Assembly: GCA_965199235.1 (NCBI GenBank)
Contig: CBDAQU010000002.1
Location: 62,001-126,000, forward strand
DNA: 64,000 nt
From: BOG-908 sp965199235
GTDB taxonomy: Bacteria > Pseudomonadota > Alphaproteobacteria > Acetobacterales > Acetobacteraceae
Direction: 5' to 3'
The position numbers and the translations under genes are program-made. How positions within the stretch are numbered: position 1 is the stretch's first letter; every line of letters begins with the position of its first letter. The notes under the pieces are model-generated. The model was not told where the DNA came from. It saw nothing but the letters and a program-made list of their open reading frames with translations, and searched no databases. This document shows positions 51,931-61,360 of the stretch, piece by piece.

Positions 51931-54900
51931 TCATGCTAGGCTTTGATCTAGGTCTACGTTTAGGCCGAGGGACTTTAACTCCTTAACAAGCACGTTGAAG
52001 CTTTCCGGAATGCCAGCTTCAAAGTTGTCCTGCTCGCGTACGATTGCTTCGTAGACTTTAGTTCGCCCTGACACGTCGTCCGACTTCACAGTCAGCATTT
52101 CTTGTAAAGTATAGGCTGCGCCGTACGCCTCTAGCGCCCAAACCTCCATTTCACCAAACCGCTGGCCACCAAACTGTGCCTTGCCCCCGAGCGGTTGCTG
52201 CGTCACCAAACTATAGGGCCCGATGGACCGTGCATGGATCTTGTCGTCCACCAAGTGATGAAGCTTGAGCATATAGATATAGCCGACAGTGACTTTGCGC
52301 TCGAATGGTTCACCCGTCCGTCCGTCTGTCAACACAACCTGCCCAGACGTATCGAGACCAGCTTTCGTAAGCATGCGTTCGATGTCGCTCATCCGCGCAC
52401 CATCGAAAACAGGGGTTGCGATCGGCACGCCCTTCTTGAGATTTTCTGACAATTCGATCAATTGGTCGTTGTTGAGATCAGCGATCTCGGCGTCGTAGAC
52501 GCTGTCGCCGTAAACGTCGCGAAGCTTCTCCAACAACTCCTGCTTGGCAGCCCCACTTCGACGATACTCTTCTACAAGCTCGCCGATCTCACGGCCAAGA
52601 TTTGCGCAAGCCCAGCCGAGGTGAGTCTCGAGGATCTGGCCGACATTCATGCGGCTTGGCACGCCCAATGGGTTGAGCACGAGGTCGACCGGCGTGCCGT
52701 CATCCAAAAATGGCATATCCTCAACCGGCACGACGCGAGACACAACGCCTTTGTTGCCGTGCCGCCCTGCCATTTTATCGCCCGGCTGGAGCTTACGCTT
52801 CACGGCAACGAACACCTTGACCATCTTCATCACACCAGGTGGTAATTCGTCGCCACGCTCAAGCTTCTCTACCTTGCTCTCAAAACGCTCCTGAAGACGA
52901 TGAACAGCAGAATCGAACTCGCGCTTGAGCACCTCAATTTCGGCCATTAGGGCGTCGTCCTGGACGCCTATATTCCGCCAAGCCCCCCGCGGGTGCTCAC
53001 CGATTACGTCCTCCGTCAGCATCGTACCAGCCTTGATGCCCTTAAAGCCCCCCGCCGCCTTGTGACCGAGTAGCTTTTCACGAAGACGATTGAGGAACGC
53101 GCGTTCCTGAATGCCGCGCTCATCATCACGATCCTTGGCCAGACGCTCGATCTCTGCACGTTGGATCGCCATGGCGCGCTCGTCTTTGTCCACGCCTCGC
53201 CGGCTGAAAACACGCACGTCGACGATTGTACCGGCCACACCTGGCGGTAGCTTGAGAGAGGTGTCACGGACATCGGAGGCTTTTTCCCCGAAAATCGCTC
53301 GCAGCAACTTTTCTTCCGGCGTCATCGGGCTTTCGCCCTTGGGAGTCACCTTGCCCACAAGGATATCGCCAGGATTCACCTCAGCCCCGATATAGACGAT
53401 GCCGGCCTCGTCGAGGTTGCGGAGCGACTCCTCGCCGACATTTGGAATGTCTCGCGTAATTTCTTCCTGACCTAGCTTCGTGTCACGCGCCATCACCTCG
53501 AATTCTTCTATGTGGATGGACGTGAATACGTCATCACGCGCGATGCGCTCCGAAATCAGGATAGAGTCTTCAAAATTGTATCCGTTCCAAGGTACAAAGG
53601 CGCACAACACGTTACGTCCTAGCGCCAACTCACCAAGTTCTGTCGAGGGACCGTCGGCGATAATCTCCCCACATGACACCTGATCGCCTACACGAACCAG
53701 TGGACGTTGATTGATGCAGGTCGACTGATTAGACCGCATGTATTTGCGCAGGCGATAGATGTCGACTCCTGCCGTCATGCCATCCTGACCGGAAGCGCGC
53801 ACCACGATACGCGCCCCGTCAATCTGATCGACAACACCGGCTCGGCGAGCCACAATCGTGGCCCCGCTGTCGCGCGCGACTGCCGCTTCCATGCCTGTTC
53901 CAACCAGCGGTGCGTCTGCCTGGATCAGCGGGACAGCCTGCCGCTGCATATTGGAACCCATCAGTGCACGGTTGGCGTCGTCGTTCTCTAGGAATGGAAT
54001 CAGGGCTGCGGCGACCGACACGAGTTGCTTCGGTGACACGTCGACAGCGGTCACGTCGTCTGGCTTCACAAGCCGGAAGTCTCCGCGGTTTCGAACAGAA
54101 ACGAGCTCATCAGAGAAACGCCCGTCTGCGTCCTGCGGGGCGTCCGCCTGTGCGACGACAAGTCGCTCTTCCTCCATGGCAGACAGGTATTTCCACCCAT
54201 CCTGCACCTGGCCATCCTTTACCAGACGATATGGTGTCTCAATAAACCCATACTTATTTACTTTGGCGAAAGTCGCCAGCGAGTTAATTAGGCCGATGTT
54301 GGGGCCTTCGGGTGTTTCGATCGGGCAAATGCGCCCGTAATGCGTCGGATGCACATCGCGAACTTCAAAACCTGCCCGCTCTCGCGTCAGGCCACCGGGG
54401 CCGAGCGCAGAAAGGCGACGTTTATGCGTGACTTCCGACAACGGATTTGTCTGGTCCATAAACTGCGAAAGCTGTGAGGAACCAAAGAACTCGCGCACTG
54501 CTGCGGCCGCAGGTTTCGCGTTGATGAGATCATGCGGCATGACCGTATCGATGTCGACTGATCCCATCCTCTCACGTATGGCACGCTCCATACGAAGCAG
54601 TCCGACCCGATACTGGTTCTCCATCAGTTCGCCGACCGACCGCACGCGGCGGTTGCCCAGGTTGTCGATGTCGTCGATAGTCCCCCGGCCGTCCTTGAGT
54701 TCCACCAATATCTTTACGGTCCTGAGAACGTCTTCCTTGCGCAGAGTGCGATACTGATCGTCGCACTCCAGGTTGAGGCGCATGTTCATCTTCACACGCC
54801 CAACTGCAGACAGATCGTAACGGTCAGGATCGAAGAACAAACCACGAAAAAGGGCTTCAGCCGTCTCCGGCGTTGGTGGCTCACCTGGGCGCATCACTCG

Positions 54901-56109
54901 GTATATGTCGACAAGCGCGTCATCGCGATTGGTGTTCTTGTCGATGGTCAGCGTATTGCGTATCCAGGGACCGTTCGCCTGGTCGATCGCCAACGTTGGC
55001 AGGCTGGTAACGCCTGCCTCCTCCAACCCTATAAGACGCGCTTCTGCCAGTTCTTCGCCGGCCTCCGCGTAGATCTCTCCCGTTTCCTCATTGACCATAT
55101 CGATAGCCACGTAGCGGCCTAGCAGGTCAGCTCTTCCTACCAGGACGTCCTTGGTTTTTTCTGCGATCTTTCGCGCAGACCGCGCAGTGAGCTTGGCATC
55201 CGCGTCGGCAACGACCTCACCCGTCTCGGCATCGATCAGCGGCTCAAGCAGCTTCAGGCCTCGAAACGCATCCGGATCAAACGGCCGTGCCCAGCCCTTG
55301 GCTGTGCGCGTGAATACAACCTGGCCATAGAAGAAGTTGAGGATGGATTCAGAATCAAGACCGCGAACTTCTATCGTGTCCGGGTCCTCGCCCACCGCAA
55401 TCCTGTCTGCACGGTTCTTCTCACTGGCGTCGCTTTCCAGCGCATATAGCAGAGTGGTAACCGGCAGCTTTCGCTTCCGATCAATCCGCACGTAAACCAT
55501 GTCCTTGCTGTCAAATTCGAAGTCCAGCCAGGACCCGCGATACGGTATGACCCGCGCTGCAAACAGAAACTTTCCCGAGCTATGCGTTTTGCCCTTGTCG
55601 TGGTCGAAAAACACGCCGGGCGACCTGTGCATCTGACTGACGATAACGCGTTCGGTTCCGTTGATGATAAACGTACCGTTATCCGTCATCAAAGGCATAT
55701 CGCCCATGTAAACGGGTTGTTCCTTGATGTCGCGGATAGACCGGGCGCCAGTGTCCTCATCAAGGTCCCAGACAATCAGACGGAGTATCACCTTCAGCGG
55801 TGCAGCATAGTTCATGCCGCGCTGGATGCACTCCTCGACATCGTATTTTGGCTCCTCAAGCTCGTAATAGACAAATTCCAGTCGACCACGGCCAGCGAAG
55901 TCGTCGATAGGGAACACGCCACGGAAAACTTCCTGCAAGCCGGTGTTGGTGCGACTGTCAGGGGCGATGTGCATCTGGAGGAAGCCCTCATAGCTGGACC
56001 TCTGCACGTCGATCAGGTTCGGCATCGGCGCGACTTCGGGTATCCGGCCAAAGCTTTTCCGAATCCGCTTGCGCGGCGTGAAAGTCTGAACCGGAGTGAT
56101 TGCGTCCAT
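51931..56109 (-). CDS. rpoB: DNA-directed RNA polymerase beta subunit
   Basis: A 1392-residue subunit. The rifampicin region SSQLSQFMDQTNPLSEVTHK, then RRLSALGPGG near residue 545, keeps the Asp, His and Ser whose changes usually give resistance, so it looks sensitive. MKMVKVFVAVKRKLQPGDK and GNKGVVSRVVP are the conserved C-terminal parts. The ATG at 56109 (MDAITPVQTF) fits the family length; an upstream start at 56175 would intrude on the leader. Confidence 0.98.
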   Translation of the reverse strand: MDAITPVQTFTPRKRIRKSFGRIPEVAPMPNLIDVQRSSYEGFLQMHIAPDSRTNTGLQEVFRGVFPIDDFAGRGRLEFVYYELEEPKYDVEECIQRGMNYAAPLKVILRLIVWDLDEDTGARSIRDIKEQPVYMGDMPLMTDNGTFIINGTERVIVSQMHRSPGVFFDHDKGKTHSSGKFLFAARVIPYRGSWLDFEFDSKDMVYVRIDRKRKLPVTTLLYALESDASEKNRADRIAVGEDPDTIEVRGLDSESILNFFYGQVVFTRTAKGWARPFDPDAFRGLKLLEPLIDAETGEVVADADAKLTARSARKIAEKTKDVLVGRADLLGRYVAIDMVNEETGEIYAEAGEELAEARLIGLEEAGVTSLPTLAIDQANGPWIRNTLTIDKNTNRDDALVDIYRVMRPGEPPTPETAEALFRGLFFDPDRYDLSAVGRVKMNMRLNLECDDQYRTLRKEDVLRTVKILVELKDGRGTIDDIDNLGNRRVRSVGELMENQYRVGLLRMERAIRERMGSVDIDTVMPHDLINAKPAAAAVREFFGSSQLSQFMDQTNPLSEVTHKRRLSALGPGGLTRERAGFEVRDVHPTHYGRICPIETPEGPNIGLINSLATFAKVNKYGFIETPYRLVKDGQVQDGWKYLSAMEEERLVVAQADAPQDADGRFSDELVSVRNRGDFRLVKPDDVTAVDVSPKQLVSVAAALIPFLENDDANRALMGSNMQRQAVPLIQADAPLVGTGMEAAVARDSGATIVARRAGVVDQIDGARIVVRASGQDGMTAGVDIYRLRKYMRSNQSTCINQRPLVRVGDQVSCGEIIADGPSTELGELALGRNVLCAFVPWNGYNFEDSILISERIARDDVFTSIHIEEFEVMARDTKLGQEEITRDIPNVGEESLRNLDEAGIVYIGAEVNPGDILVGKVTPKGESPMTPEEKLLRAIFGEKASDVRDTSLKLPPGVAGTIVDVRVFSRRGVDKDERAMAIQRAEIERLAKDRDDERGIQERAFLNRLREKLLGHKAAGGFKGIKAGTMLTEDVIGEHPRGAWRNIGVQDDALMAEIEVLKREFDSAVHRLQERFESKVEKLERGDELPPGVMKMVKVFVAVKRKLQPGDKMAGRHGNKGVVSRVVPVEDMPFLDDGTPVDLVLNPLGVPSRMNVGQILETHLGWACANLGREIGELVEEYRRSGAAKQELLEKLRDVYGDSVYDAEIADLNNDQLIELSENLKKGVPIATPVFDGARMSDIERMLTKAGLDTSGQVVLTDGRTGEPFERKVTVGYIYMLKLHHLVDDKIHARSIGPYSLVTQQPLGGKAQFGGQRFGEMEVWALEAYGAAYTLQEMLTVKSDDVSGRTKVYEAIVREQDNFEAGIPESFNVLVKELKSLGLNVDLDQSLA

Positions 56110-56188
56110 CAGAACTGCCCCATCCTGGCGGCCCGGCCAACTGGCCGCTTCCCGCATAATGATCGTCTCGAACAACGCCTTGAAGGGC

Positions 56189-56207
56189 GGGGATCCCAGC
56201 GATCCCC
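56189..56207 (-). other. Second hairpin in the rplL-rpoB gap
   Basis: GGGGATC and GATCCCC form a perfect seven-base-pair stem with a five-base loop. It sits where an RNase III processing site is found in E. coli; that role is only inferred. Confidence 0.45.
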
Positions 56208-56222
56208 ACCCCTCAGCAGCTC

Positions 56223-56244
56223 AAAACCTGCACACGCGTGCAGG
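56223..56244 (-). terminator. Attenuator-like hairpin between rplL and rpoB
   Basis: On the minus strand CCTGCAC-GCGT-GTGCAGG is a perfect seven-base-pair hairpin followed at once by TTTTGA, a few tens of bases after the rplL stop. The same position carries a partial terminator in other bacteria, lowering rpoBC expression relative to the ribosomal proteins. Confidence 0.65.
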
Positions 56245-56253
56245 AAAACAAGA

Positions 56254-56634
56254 CTACTTAATCTCGACAGACGCGCCCTGCTCTTCCAGAACCTTCTTGA
56301 TCTTTTCGGCTTCATCCTTGTTGACGGCTTCCTTCACCGTCTTTGGCGCGCCTTCCACCAGATCCTTAGCTTCCTTCAGGCCCAGCCCCGTGATCGTCCG
56401 GATTTCCTTAATCACGTTGATCTTCTTGTCGCCGGCCTTTGTCAAAGTCACGGTAAACTCGGTCTGCTCTTCTACAGGCGCAGATGCCGCGCCACCACCA
56501 ACTGGCGCCGCTGCCACGGCCGCAGGTGCTGCGGCGGAGACGCCCCACTTTTCCTCGAGCATCTTTGACAGCTCAGCTGCTTCGAGCACAGTGAGAGCCG
56601 AGAGGTCGTCAACCAGTTTAGTTAAATCAGCCAT
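56254..56634 (-). CDS. rplL: 50S ribosomal protein L7/L12
   Basis: A 126-residue stalk protein. The N-terminal dimer domain has LVDDLSALTVLEAAELSKMLEEKWGV; an Ala/Gly/Pro hinge follows; the C-terminal factor-binding domain has KINVIKEIRTITGLGLKEAKDLVEGAP. Confidence 0.98.
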   Translation of the reverse strand: MADLTKLVDDLSALTVLEAAELSKMLEEKWGVSAAAPAAVAAAPVGGGAASAPVEEQTEFTVTLTKAGDKKINVIKEIRTITGLGLKEAKDLVEGAPKTVKEAVNKDEAEKIKKVLEEQGASVEIK

Positions 56635-56693
56635 ATGCCTAATCCTTAGTTAGCGTTGGTGTGGTTCCATGCAAGCCCGTATCCGGGCACGTC

Positions 56694-57224
56694 TCAGGCT
56701 GCTTCAGCCTCGGCTTCGTCCTTTTTGGCATAGGCCGCTAAAACCCGCGCGAGACCAGCCGCCGGCGCTGCAACCACGCCAGCAATACGCGTCGCAGGAG
56801 TGTTTATCATCCCCAGCAGACCGGCCCGCAGCGTATCGAGCGATGGCAGTTCGGACAGTGCTTTCACGCCAGACGCATCCAGCGTCTGGACGCCCAGGGC
56901 GCCGCCGATCAGCACCAGTTTCTCGTTGGTCTTGGCGAACTCGACGCACACTTTGCTGACAGCCACGGGATCGCGCGCCCAAGCCAGCGCGGTTGGTCCC
57001 TTGAGCATCGGCTTTATGCCGTCAAATCGGGTCCCATCCAAGGCGAGGACGGCCAGCCGGTTTTTCGCGACTTTAAAGTTTGCTCCCGCTGCCCGCATCC
57101 GCTGCCGCAGATCCGTCACTTCGGCCACGGTCATACCCTTGTTCTGGGTGACCACAACCATCGACGTTTCTGCGAAAACGGTGGCGAGCGACGAGACGAA
57201 CTCTCGCTTGTCCGTACGGTCCAA
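56694..57224 (-). CDS. rplJ: 50S ribosomal protein L10
   Basis: A 176-residue L10, base of the L7/L12 stalk: MDRTDKREFVSSLATVFAE and VVVTQNKGMTVAEVTDLRQRMR. The start is taken as TTG 57224, because AGGAG at 57232-57236 lies seven bases before it; the in-frame GTG at 57245 lies upstream of that site and would include it in the coding region. Confidence 0.95.
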   Translation of the reverse strand: MDRTDKREFVSSLATVFAETSMVVVTQNKGMTVAEVTDLRQRMRAAGANFKVAKNRLAVLALDGTRFDGIKPMLKGPTALAWARDPVAVSKVCVEFAKTNEKLVLIGGALGVQTLDASGVKALSELPSLDTLRAGLLGMINTPATRIAGVVAAPAAGLARVLAAYAKKDEAEAEAA

Positions 57225-57236
57225 TTCTCGTCTCCT

Positions 57237-57484
57237 ATCTGGCACGCTACCGTACGTGCCCGGTTCCCAAAGGCTCGGGTGAAGACCACCCGGTCCAGTC
57301 CGCCTGTCCTTACATCAAGCCGGAACCACCCAACCCCTCATCGGCGCCGGGCATCTCCCGTCTTCCACGCGCGAGCTTGCGGCTCATTAACGCCTTGAGG
57401 CGACGTGTGGTCTTGGACAGGTTCAGGGCGACCGAAACCGCCCCTGTCCACCCGACGCCCTTGCGGAAGCCGGGCGTATCTTGT
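57237..57484 (-). promoter_or_regulatory. rplJ leader region
   Basis: About 250 nt without a gene between rplA and rplJ. In many bacteria this position holds the L10-L12 autoregulatory leader. Only its position and length support that here; the kink-turn was not established. Confidence 0.3.
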
Positions 57485-58177
57485 TCAGCCAGCCAGGCTC
57501 GAGACGTCGACCCGCACGCCGGGTCCCATTGACGAACTAAGCGAAACCTTTTGCAGGTAGGTGCCCTTGGCCCCTGTAGGCTTAGCTTTCTGAATAGCGT
57601 CAACGAAGGCGCGAATATTCTCAAGAAGCTTGTCGGATTCGAAGCTCGCCTTGCCTATGCCGGCGTGCACGATACCTGCTTTTTCGGCACGGAACTCAAC
57701 CTGTCCGGCACGGGCAGCGGTCACCGCGCCACGCACATCCATGGTGACCGTTCCAAGCTTCGGATTTGGCATCAAACCACGGGGACCGAGTATCTTACCC
57801 AACCGGCCGACCAGACCCATCATGTCTGGCGTTGCAATGCAGCGATCGAAAGCGATATCGCCTGCCTGAACCTTCTCAGCCAGATCGTCGGCGCCAACCA
57901 CATCGGCACCAGCGGCCAATGCCTCCTCGGCCTTGGCGCCACGGGCGAACACGCCGATACGCACCGTCTTGCCGGTGCCGTTCGGGAGGCTGATCAACCC
58001 GCGAACCATCTGGTCCGCATGGCGGGGGTCGATGCCAAGACGCATGGATATTTCCACGGTCTCATCGAACTTAGCCCGTGCGTTCGTCTTCACCAGCCCC
58101 AACGCCTCAGGCAAAGCGTAATTCTTCTGCTTATCGACAGCAGACTGTGCGGCGGTCAGGCGCTTGTTATGTGCCAT
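57485..58177 (-). CDS. rplA: 50S ribosomal protein L1
   Basis: A 230-residue L1. FDETVEISMRLGIDPRHADQMVRGLISLPNGTGK and the GKILGPRGLMPNPKLGTVT signature are present. In E. coli L1 represses its own operon. It starts 2 nt after rplK. Confidence 0.98.
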   Translation of the reverse strand: MAHNKRLTAAQSAVDKQKNYALPEALGLVKTNARAKFDETVEISMRLGIDPRHADQMVRGLISLPNGTGKTVRIGVFARGAKAEEALAAGADVVGADDLAEKVQAGDIAFDRCIATPDMMGLVGRLGKILGPRGLMPNPKLGTVTMDVRGAVTAARAGQVEFRAEKAGIVHAGIGKASFESDKLLENIRAFVDAIQKAKPTGAKGTYLQKVSLSSSMGPGVRVDVSSLAG

Positions 58178-58179
58178 GA

Positions 58180-58614
58180 TCAGGATTCCACCACGGAGAC
58201 GTGCATCGACCGTGCAGTGCCCACCAACATCTTCACCGCCGCCTCCAAGTCGCCGGCATTCATGTCGACCATTTTCTGCGCTGCAATTTCGCGCAACTGG
58301 CTCATTGTCACCCGCCCTGCAGCTGCACCCTTGCCCGGCGTCGTGCTACCGGAGGTTATCCCAGCTGCCTTTTTTATAAAGTACGTGTTTGGCGGTGTCT
58401 TTGTGACAAAGCTGAACGTGCGGTCTCCGAAAGCCGTAATAACAACCGGCACCGGCATACCAGGCTCCATAGTCTGAGTGCGCGCGTTAAACTCCTTGCA
58501 GAACTGCATGATGTTCAAGCCCCGTTGACCCAGAGCCGGACCTACCGGCGGTGAAGGATTGGCCTTGCCCGCCGGGATCTGCAGCTTTACGAAGCCAACG
58601 ATTTTCTTTGCCAT
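58180..58614 (-). CDS. rplK: 50S ribosomal protein L11
   Basis: A 144-residue L11, part of the GTPase-associated centre. KLQIPAGKANPSPPVGPALGQRGLNIMQFCKEFNA is the signature, with TKTPPNTYFIKKAAGI following. First gene of the run; nusG and secE are not directly upstream. Confidence 0.98.
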   Translation of the reverse strand: MAKKIVGFVKLQIPAGKANPSPPVGPALGQRGLNIMQFCKEFNARTQTMEPGMPVPVVITAFGDRTFSFVTKTPPNTYFIKKAAGITSGSTTPGKGAAAGRVTMSQLREIAAQKMVDMNAGDLEAAVKMLVGTARSMHVSVVES

Positions 58615-58718
58615 GGCCGTCCTGGCTCCCTACGCCCAGGACCGTGGTGTTAACGACATACCAAGTCAGCGGCTCAAACCGTTGACTTCTGTCTCCCACG
58701 TTCCCATTAAGGGGCGCT

Positions 58719-58747
58719 CCGTAGCGGGTCTTTGGGAGCACTGTCAA
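58719..58747 (-). promoter_or_regulatory. Candidate promoter for rplK
   Basis: TTGACA (58747-58742) is followed after 17 bases by CTACGG (58724-58719) on the minus strand, about 105 nt upstream of the rplK start. The -35 is a consensus match; the -10 is GC-rich, as often in this group. Confidence 0.5.
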
Positions 58748-58795
58748 CACCTTTCTACGGCTCGGGCGTCAGGCTGGCCTGGCAACCCCTGCTCG

Positions 58796-59734
58796 TCAGG
58801 GCAGCACATCGTGCGTGTTCAGCCAGATGCCGTGCGGGGACCGCCCCACCGGTATGCGCTCGATCGTTCCCGTCGACGGATCGAACACCGCGACGGACTG
58901 AGCAAACCGTAGCCCAGCCCAGATTTTCCCGTCCGGCGCGAAATCCATGTCGTCCGGACCGCCAGGCACACGGATCGTGCGAACCACGGCCAGACTCACG
59001 GGATCAAGGACAGACACCGTGCCTTCCACCCGATTGGTAGCGTAGATGAGCTTTTGATCGTGGGTCAGAAACATCGTGTGGGCGCCACGCCCGGTAGCGA
59101 TCAGGCGCTCGACATGCCCGTCTGCCGGGTCAACCACAGCAAAATGCGCCTCTCCCATCAGACCGACGAGCAGGCGGCCGTGGTTCCACAGGACTCCCGC
59201 CGGCGTACGACCGACCTTGCTACTCCACAACACACGGCCGCTCGCGGTGTTGATGGCCATCAGGCGGTCGGTACCCTGCAGGCTGACGAACACCTCCTTT
59301 GAGTCGGGGGAGTAGTTCATGTGGCTGGGCAGACTGCGAGCCGGAACGCGATGCATAAGCTTCAGCGTGTTCGCGTCGTAGATGTCGATCTGGTTCCGGG
59401 CCAGCCCAGCGATCGTCAGGTAACGGCCGTCAGGACTATACTGAAGCTGGTAGGGATCACTGATGACGGCTTGTCGCTGAATCGCGCCCGTGTGGGGGTC
59501 GAGGAAAAACAGTGTGTTGCCAGCCGTGTCGCCTATCACCATCGAGCGATGGTCGGGCGTTAGTGCCATATGGTGCGGTTCACGCAGCAGCGCTATCCGC
59601 TTCACCTCCTGATGCGTAGTTACGTCAAGAAGGCTTACACTCGCATCGTTGCTGTTAATCACGAACGCCAGGTCTGCAGCGGACGCGAGGGATGAAATCA
59701 GCAGCCCGCAGAGCAGGGCCAGGGAGCGAAACAT
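58796..59734 (-). CDS. Exported YVTN/YncE-type beta-propeller protein
   Basis: A 312-residue protein with a signal peptide (SLALLCGLLISSLASA). Repeats such as FVINSNDASVSLLDVTTHQEV, IYATNRVEGTVSVLDPVS and FAPDGKIWAGLRFAQSVAVFD form a seven-bladed propeller. Function unknown; such proteins occur near redox and metal-handling genes, but no such partner is here. It sits where nusG often lies in this group, upstream of rplK on the same strand. Confidence 0.85.
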   Translation of the reverse strand: MFRSLALLCGLLISSLASAADLAFVINSNDASVSLLDVTTHQEVKRIALLREPHHMALTPDHRSMVIGDTAGNTLFFLDPHTGAIQRQAVISDPYQLQYSPDGRYLTIAGLARNQIDIYDANTLKLMHRVPARSLPSHMNYSPDSKEVFVSLQGTDRLMAINTASGRVLWSSKVGRTPAGVLWNHGRLLVGLMGEAHFAVVDPADGHVERLIATGRGAHTMFLTHDQKLIYATNRVEGTVSVLDPVSLAVVRTIRVPGGPDDMDFAPDGKIWAGLRFAQSVAVFDPSTGTIERIPVGRSPHGIWLNTHDVLP

Positions 59735-59843
59735 CGGTCGACGGCCTTTCTAGACATTGACCACATAGCGTGATGACCCAAGGTCCCGCTAGCGCTTGTG
59801 TCTTTAAAGCACTTAATCAGGTCTGAGCCGGCTGGCGAGAAGC

Positions 59844-60416
59844 CTAGACGGGGAGGCTTGCTCTTAGTCGGCCCCGGAGCTTGCCTATGCGGGCGACACC
59901 GGCCAAACGCCTGTCCAGAAAGGCAAGCGTGTCGCTATGGGTGCGCGAACCGTCGAGCCAGTATAATAGAGTGCTGCTGTATACCGTGGCCAATATGGCG
60001 CGCTTCGTATACCAGCTCAAACCTTCGCTGGCGTCTCCAGCGGCGCGCCAAATGACATCCACCGTTCGGTAGGTGCAGCGTGCGGCCACCGCCGTGTTGG
60101 CCGGCAATGCCAGCACGCTCATTGCCCGCCGAACTGCTTGCCTGTGCGGCACTGCCTGATCCAGACGGGTCGCGATCAAAGTTTTCACACGCTGCGACAG
60201 CCGCTGTTCGGCCATGACGGGCGCTGCCTCTGCCGCCATCTCACGGTCTGCCAAGTCGATATAGCCATCTACCATGTCAGCCGGCCCGCCCGGGAAGAGC
60301 AGTTCAGCGTCATCGCTGCGCGCCGCGAGCATCGCAGCGAGGCTCCATCCTCGGGCGGGAACCAGCGGCAAAACAGCGCGAACCGCAGCATCACGTCGGG
60401 CGGTCAGGTCAAGCAT
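59844..60416 (-). CDS. COQ9 family protein (ubiquinone biosynthesis)
   Basis: A 190-residue protein. The C-terminal GLSWYTKRAILATVYSSTLLYWLDG is the COQ9 signature, forming the lipid-binding helix; VPARGWSLAAMLAAR is near the N-terminus. Mitochondrial COQ9 presents quinone intermediates to COQ7; the bacterial role is inferred. It overlaps the def stop by 8 nt, so the two are cotranscribed. Confidence 0.9.
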   Translation of the reverse strand: MLDLTARRDAAVRAVLPLVPARGWSLAAMLAARSDDAELLFPGGPADMVDGYIDLADREMAAEAAPVMAEQRLSQRVKTLIATRLDQAVPHRQAVRRAMSVLALPANTAVAARCTYRTVDVIWRAAGDASEGLSWYTKRAILATVYSSTLLYWLDGSRTHSDTLAFLDRRLAGVARIGKLRGRLRASLPV

Positions 60417-60954
60417 CAGACTTCCCCTGGGAGGAAGCCGGCGGAAAGCGCATCATCTCGTCGACAAAGCCGAAGCTGCGGAAATCTTTCACTCGCATCG
60501 GATACAGTATGCCGTCCAAGTGGTCGTGTTCATGCTGCACCACGTTGGCGTGCAATCCGTCCACCTCGCCGCCGACATAGCGGCCGTCACAATCGACCCC
60601 GCTATAGCGGATACGAAGATGTCGCGGGACTGCTGCACGCAGGCCTGGGATCGACAGGCAACCTTCCCAACGCAACGCTTCCTCCTCGCCAACCGGCTCG
60701 ATCACCGGGTTAATCACGATGGTCGGCGATACGGCATCGCCGCCGTTGCGGTCCGACGGAAGGTGAAACACGAACAGCCGCAAGGGCATGTGGACCTGCG
60801 GCCCTGCAAGGCCAATACCGGGCGCGTCGAGCATCGTTTCCACCATATCGGCGACCAACCGCCTGATCTCTGGCGCTCCCGGATCGTCCACCGGATAGGC
60901 ACGTTCCAGTAGGACGGGATGCCCCATCCGCGCTATCTTCAGCAAAGCCATCAA
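60409..60954 (-). CDS. def: Peptide deformylase
   Basis: A 181-residue metalloenzyme removing the N-formyl group from nascent proteins. The three motifs are PGIGLAGPQV (G at the usual second Ala), EGCLSIPG with the metal-binding Cys, and QHEHDHLDG with two His and the catalytic Glu. The motif I variant occurs in other members. The C-terminus extends past the usual end (MMRFPPASSQGKSDA). Confidence 0.95.
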   Translation of the reverse strand: MMALLKIARMGHPVLLERAYPVDDPGAPEIRRLVADMVETMLDAPGIGLAGPQVHMPLRLFVFHLPSDRNGGDAVSPTIVINPVIEPVGEEEALRWEGCLSIPGLRAAVPRHLRIRYSGVDCDGRYVGGEVDGLHANVVQHEHDHLDGILYPMRVKDFRSFGFVDEMMRFPPASSQGKSDA

Positions 60955-61094
60955 CTATCCTCAAAAGGTGCTGTTTGCCGCTTGGGGGTACTCGAACACC
61001 TATGATATAGGCGCGTTTTCTCCGGTGGCAGCACCGGCTGATCGGTCACGCGCATGCCATCCATCACGCCCAGTCCCAAGGAGTAGGCCACCAA

Positions 61095-61298
61095 GTGCAG
61101 GTTCTCGTCCGAGATAACAACGTCGACCAAGCGCTCAAGGCGCTCAAGAAGAAGATGCAGCGCGAAGGTATCTTTCGCGAGATGAAGCTGCGCCGGCACT
61201 TCGAAAAGCCCTCCGAGCGACGCGCCCGCGAGGCCGCCGAGGCTGTTCGCCGCGCCCGTAAATTGGAGCGCAAGCGTCTCGAGCGTGAGGGTTTTTGA
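61095..61298 (+). CDS. rpsU: 30S ribosomal protein S21
   Basis: A 67-residue S21: VLVRDNNVDQALKALKKKMQREG at the start and a very basic C-terminus. It starts at GTG 61095; AAGGAG at 61079-61084 lies about ten bases before it. The glycosyltransferase follows after about 60 nt. Confidence 0.95.
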   Translation: MQVLVRDNNVDQALKALKKKMQREGIFREMKLRRHFEKPSERRAREAAEAVRRARKLERKRLEREGF

Positions 61299-61360
61299 CG
61301 CTTTCGACCGGTTTAGACCGATCGCATCCAGGCTGATCAGACCCGCAGGAGCATAGCCGC

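Noticed and set aside
47078..56109. Possible drug-resistance alleles in rpsL or rpoB
   Set aside because: The residues usually changed in streptomycin and rifampicin resistance are wild type.
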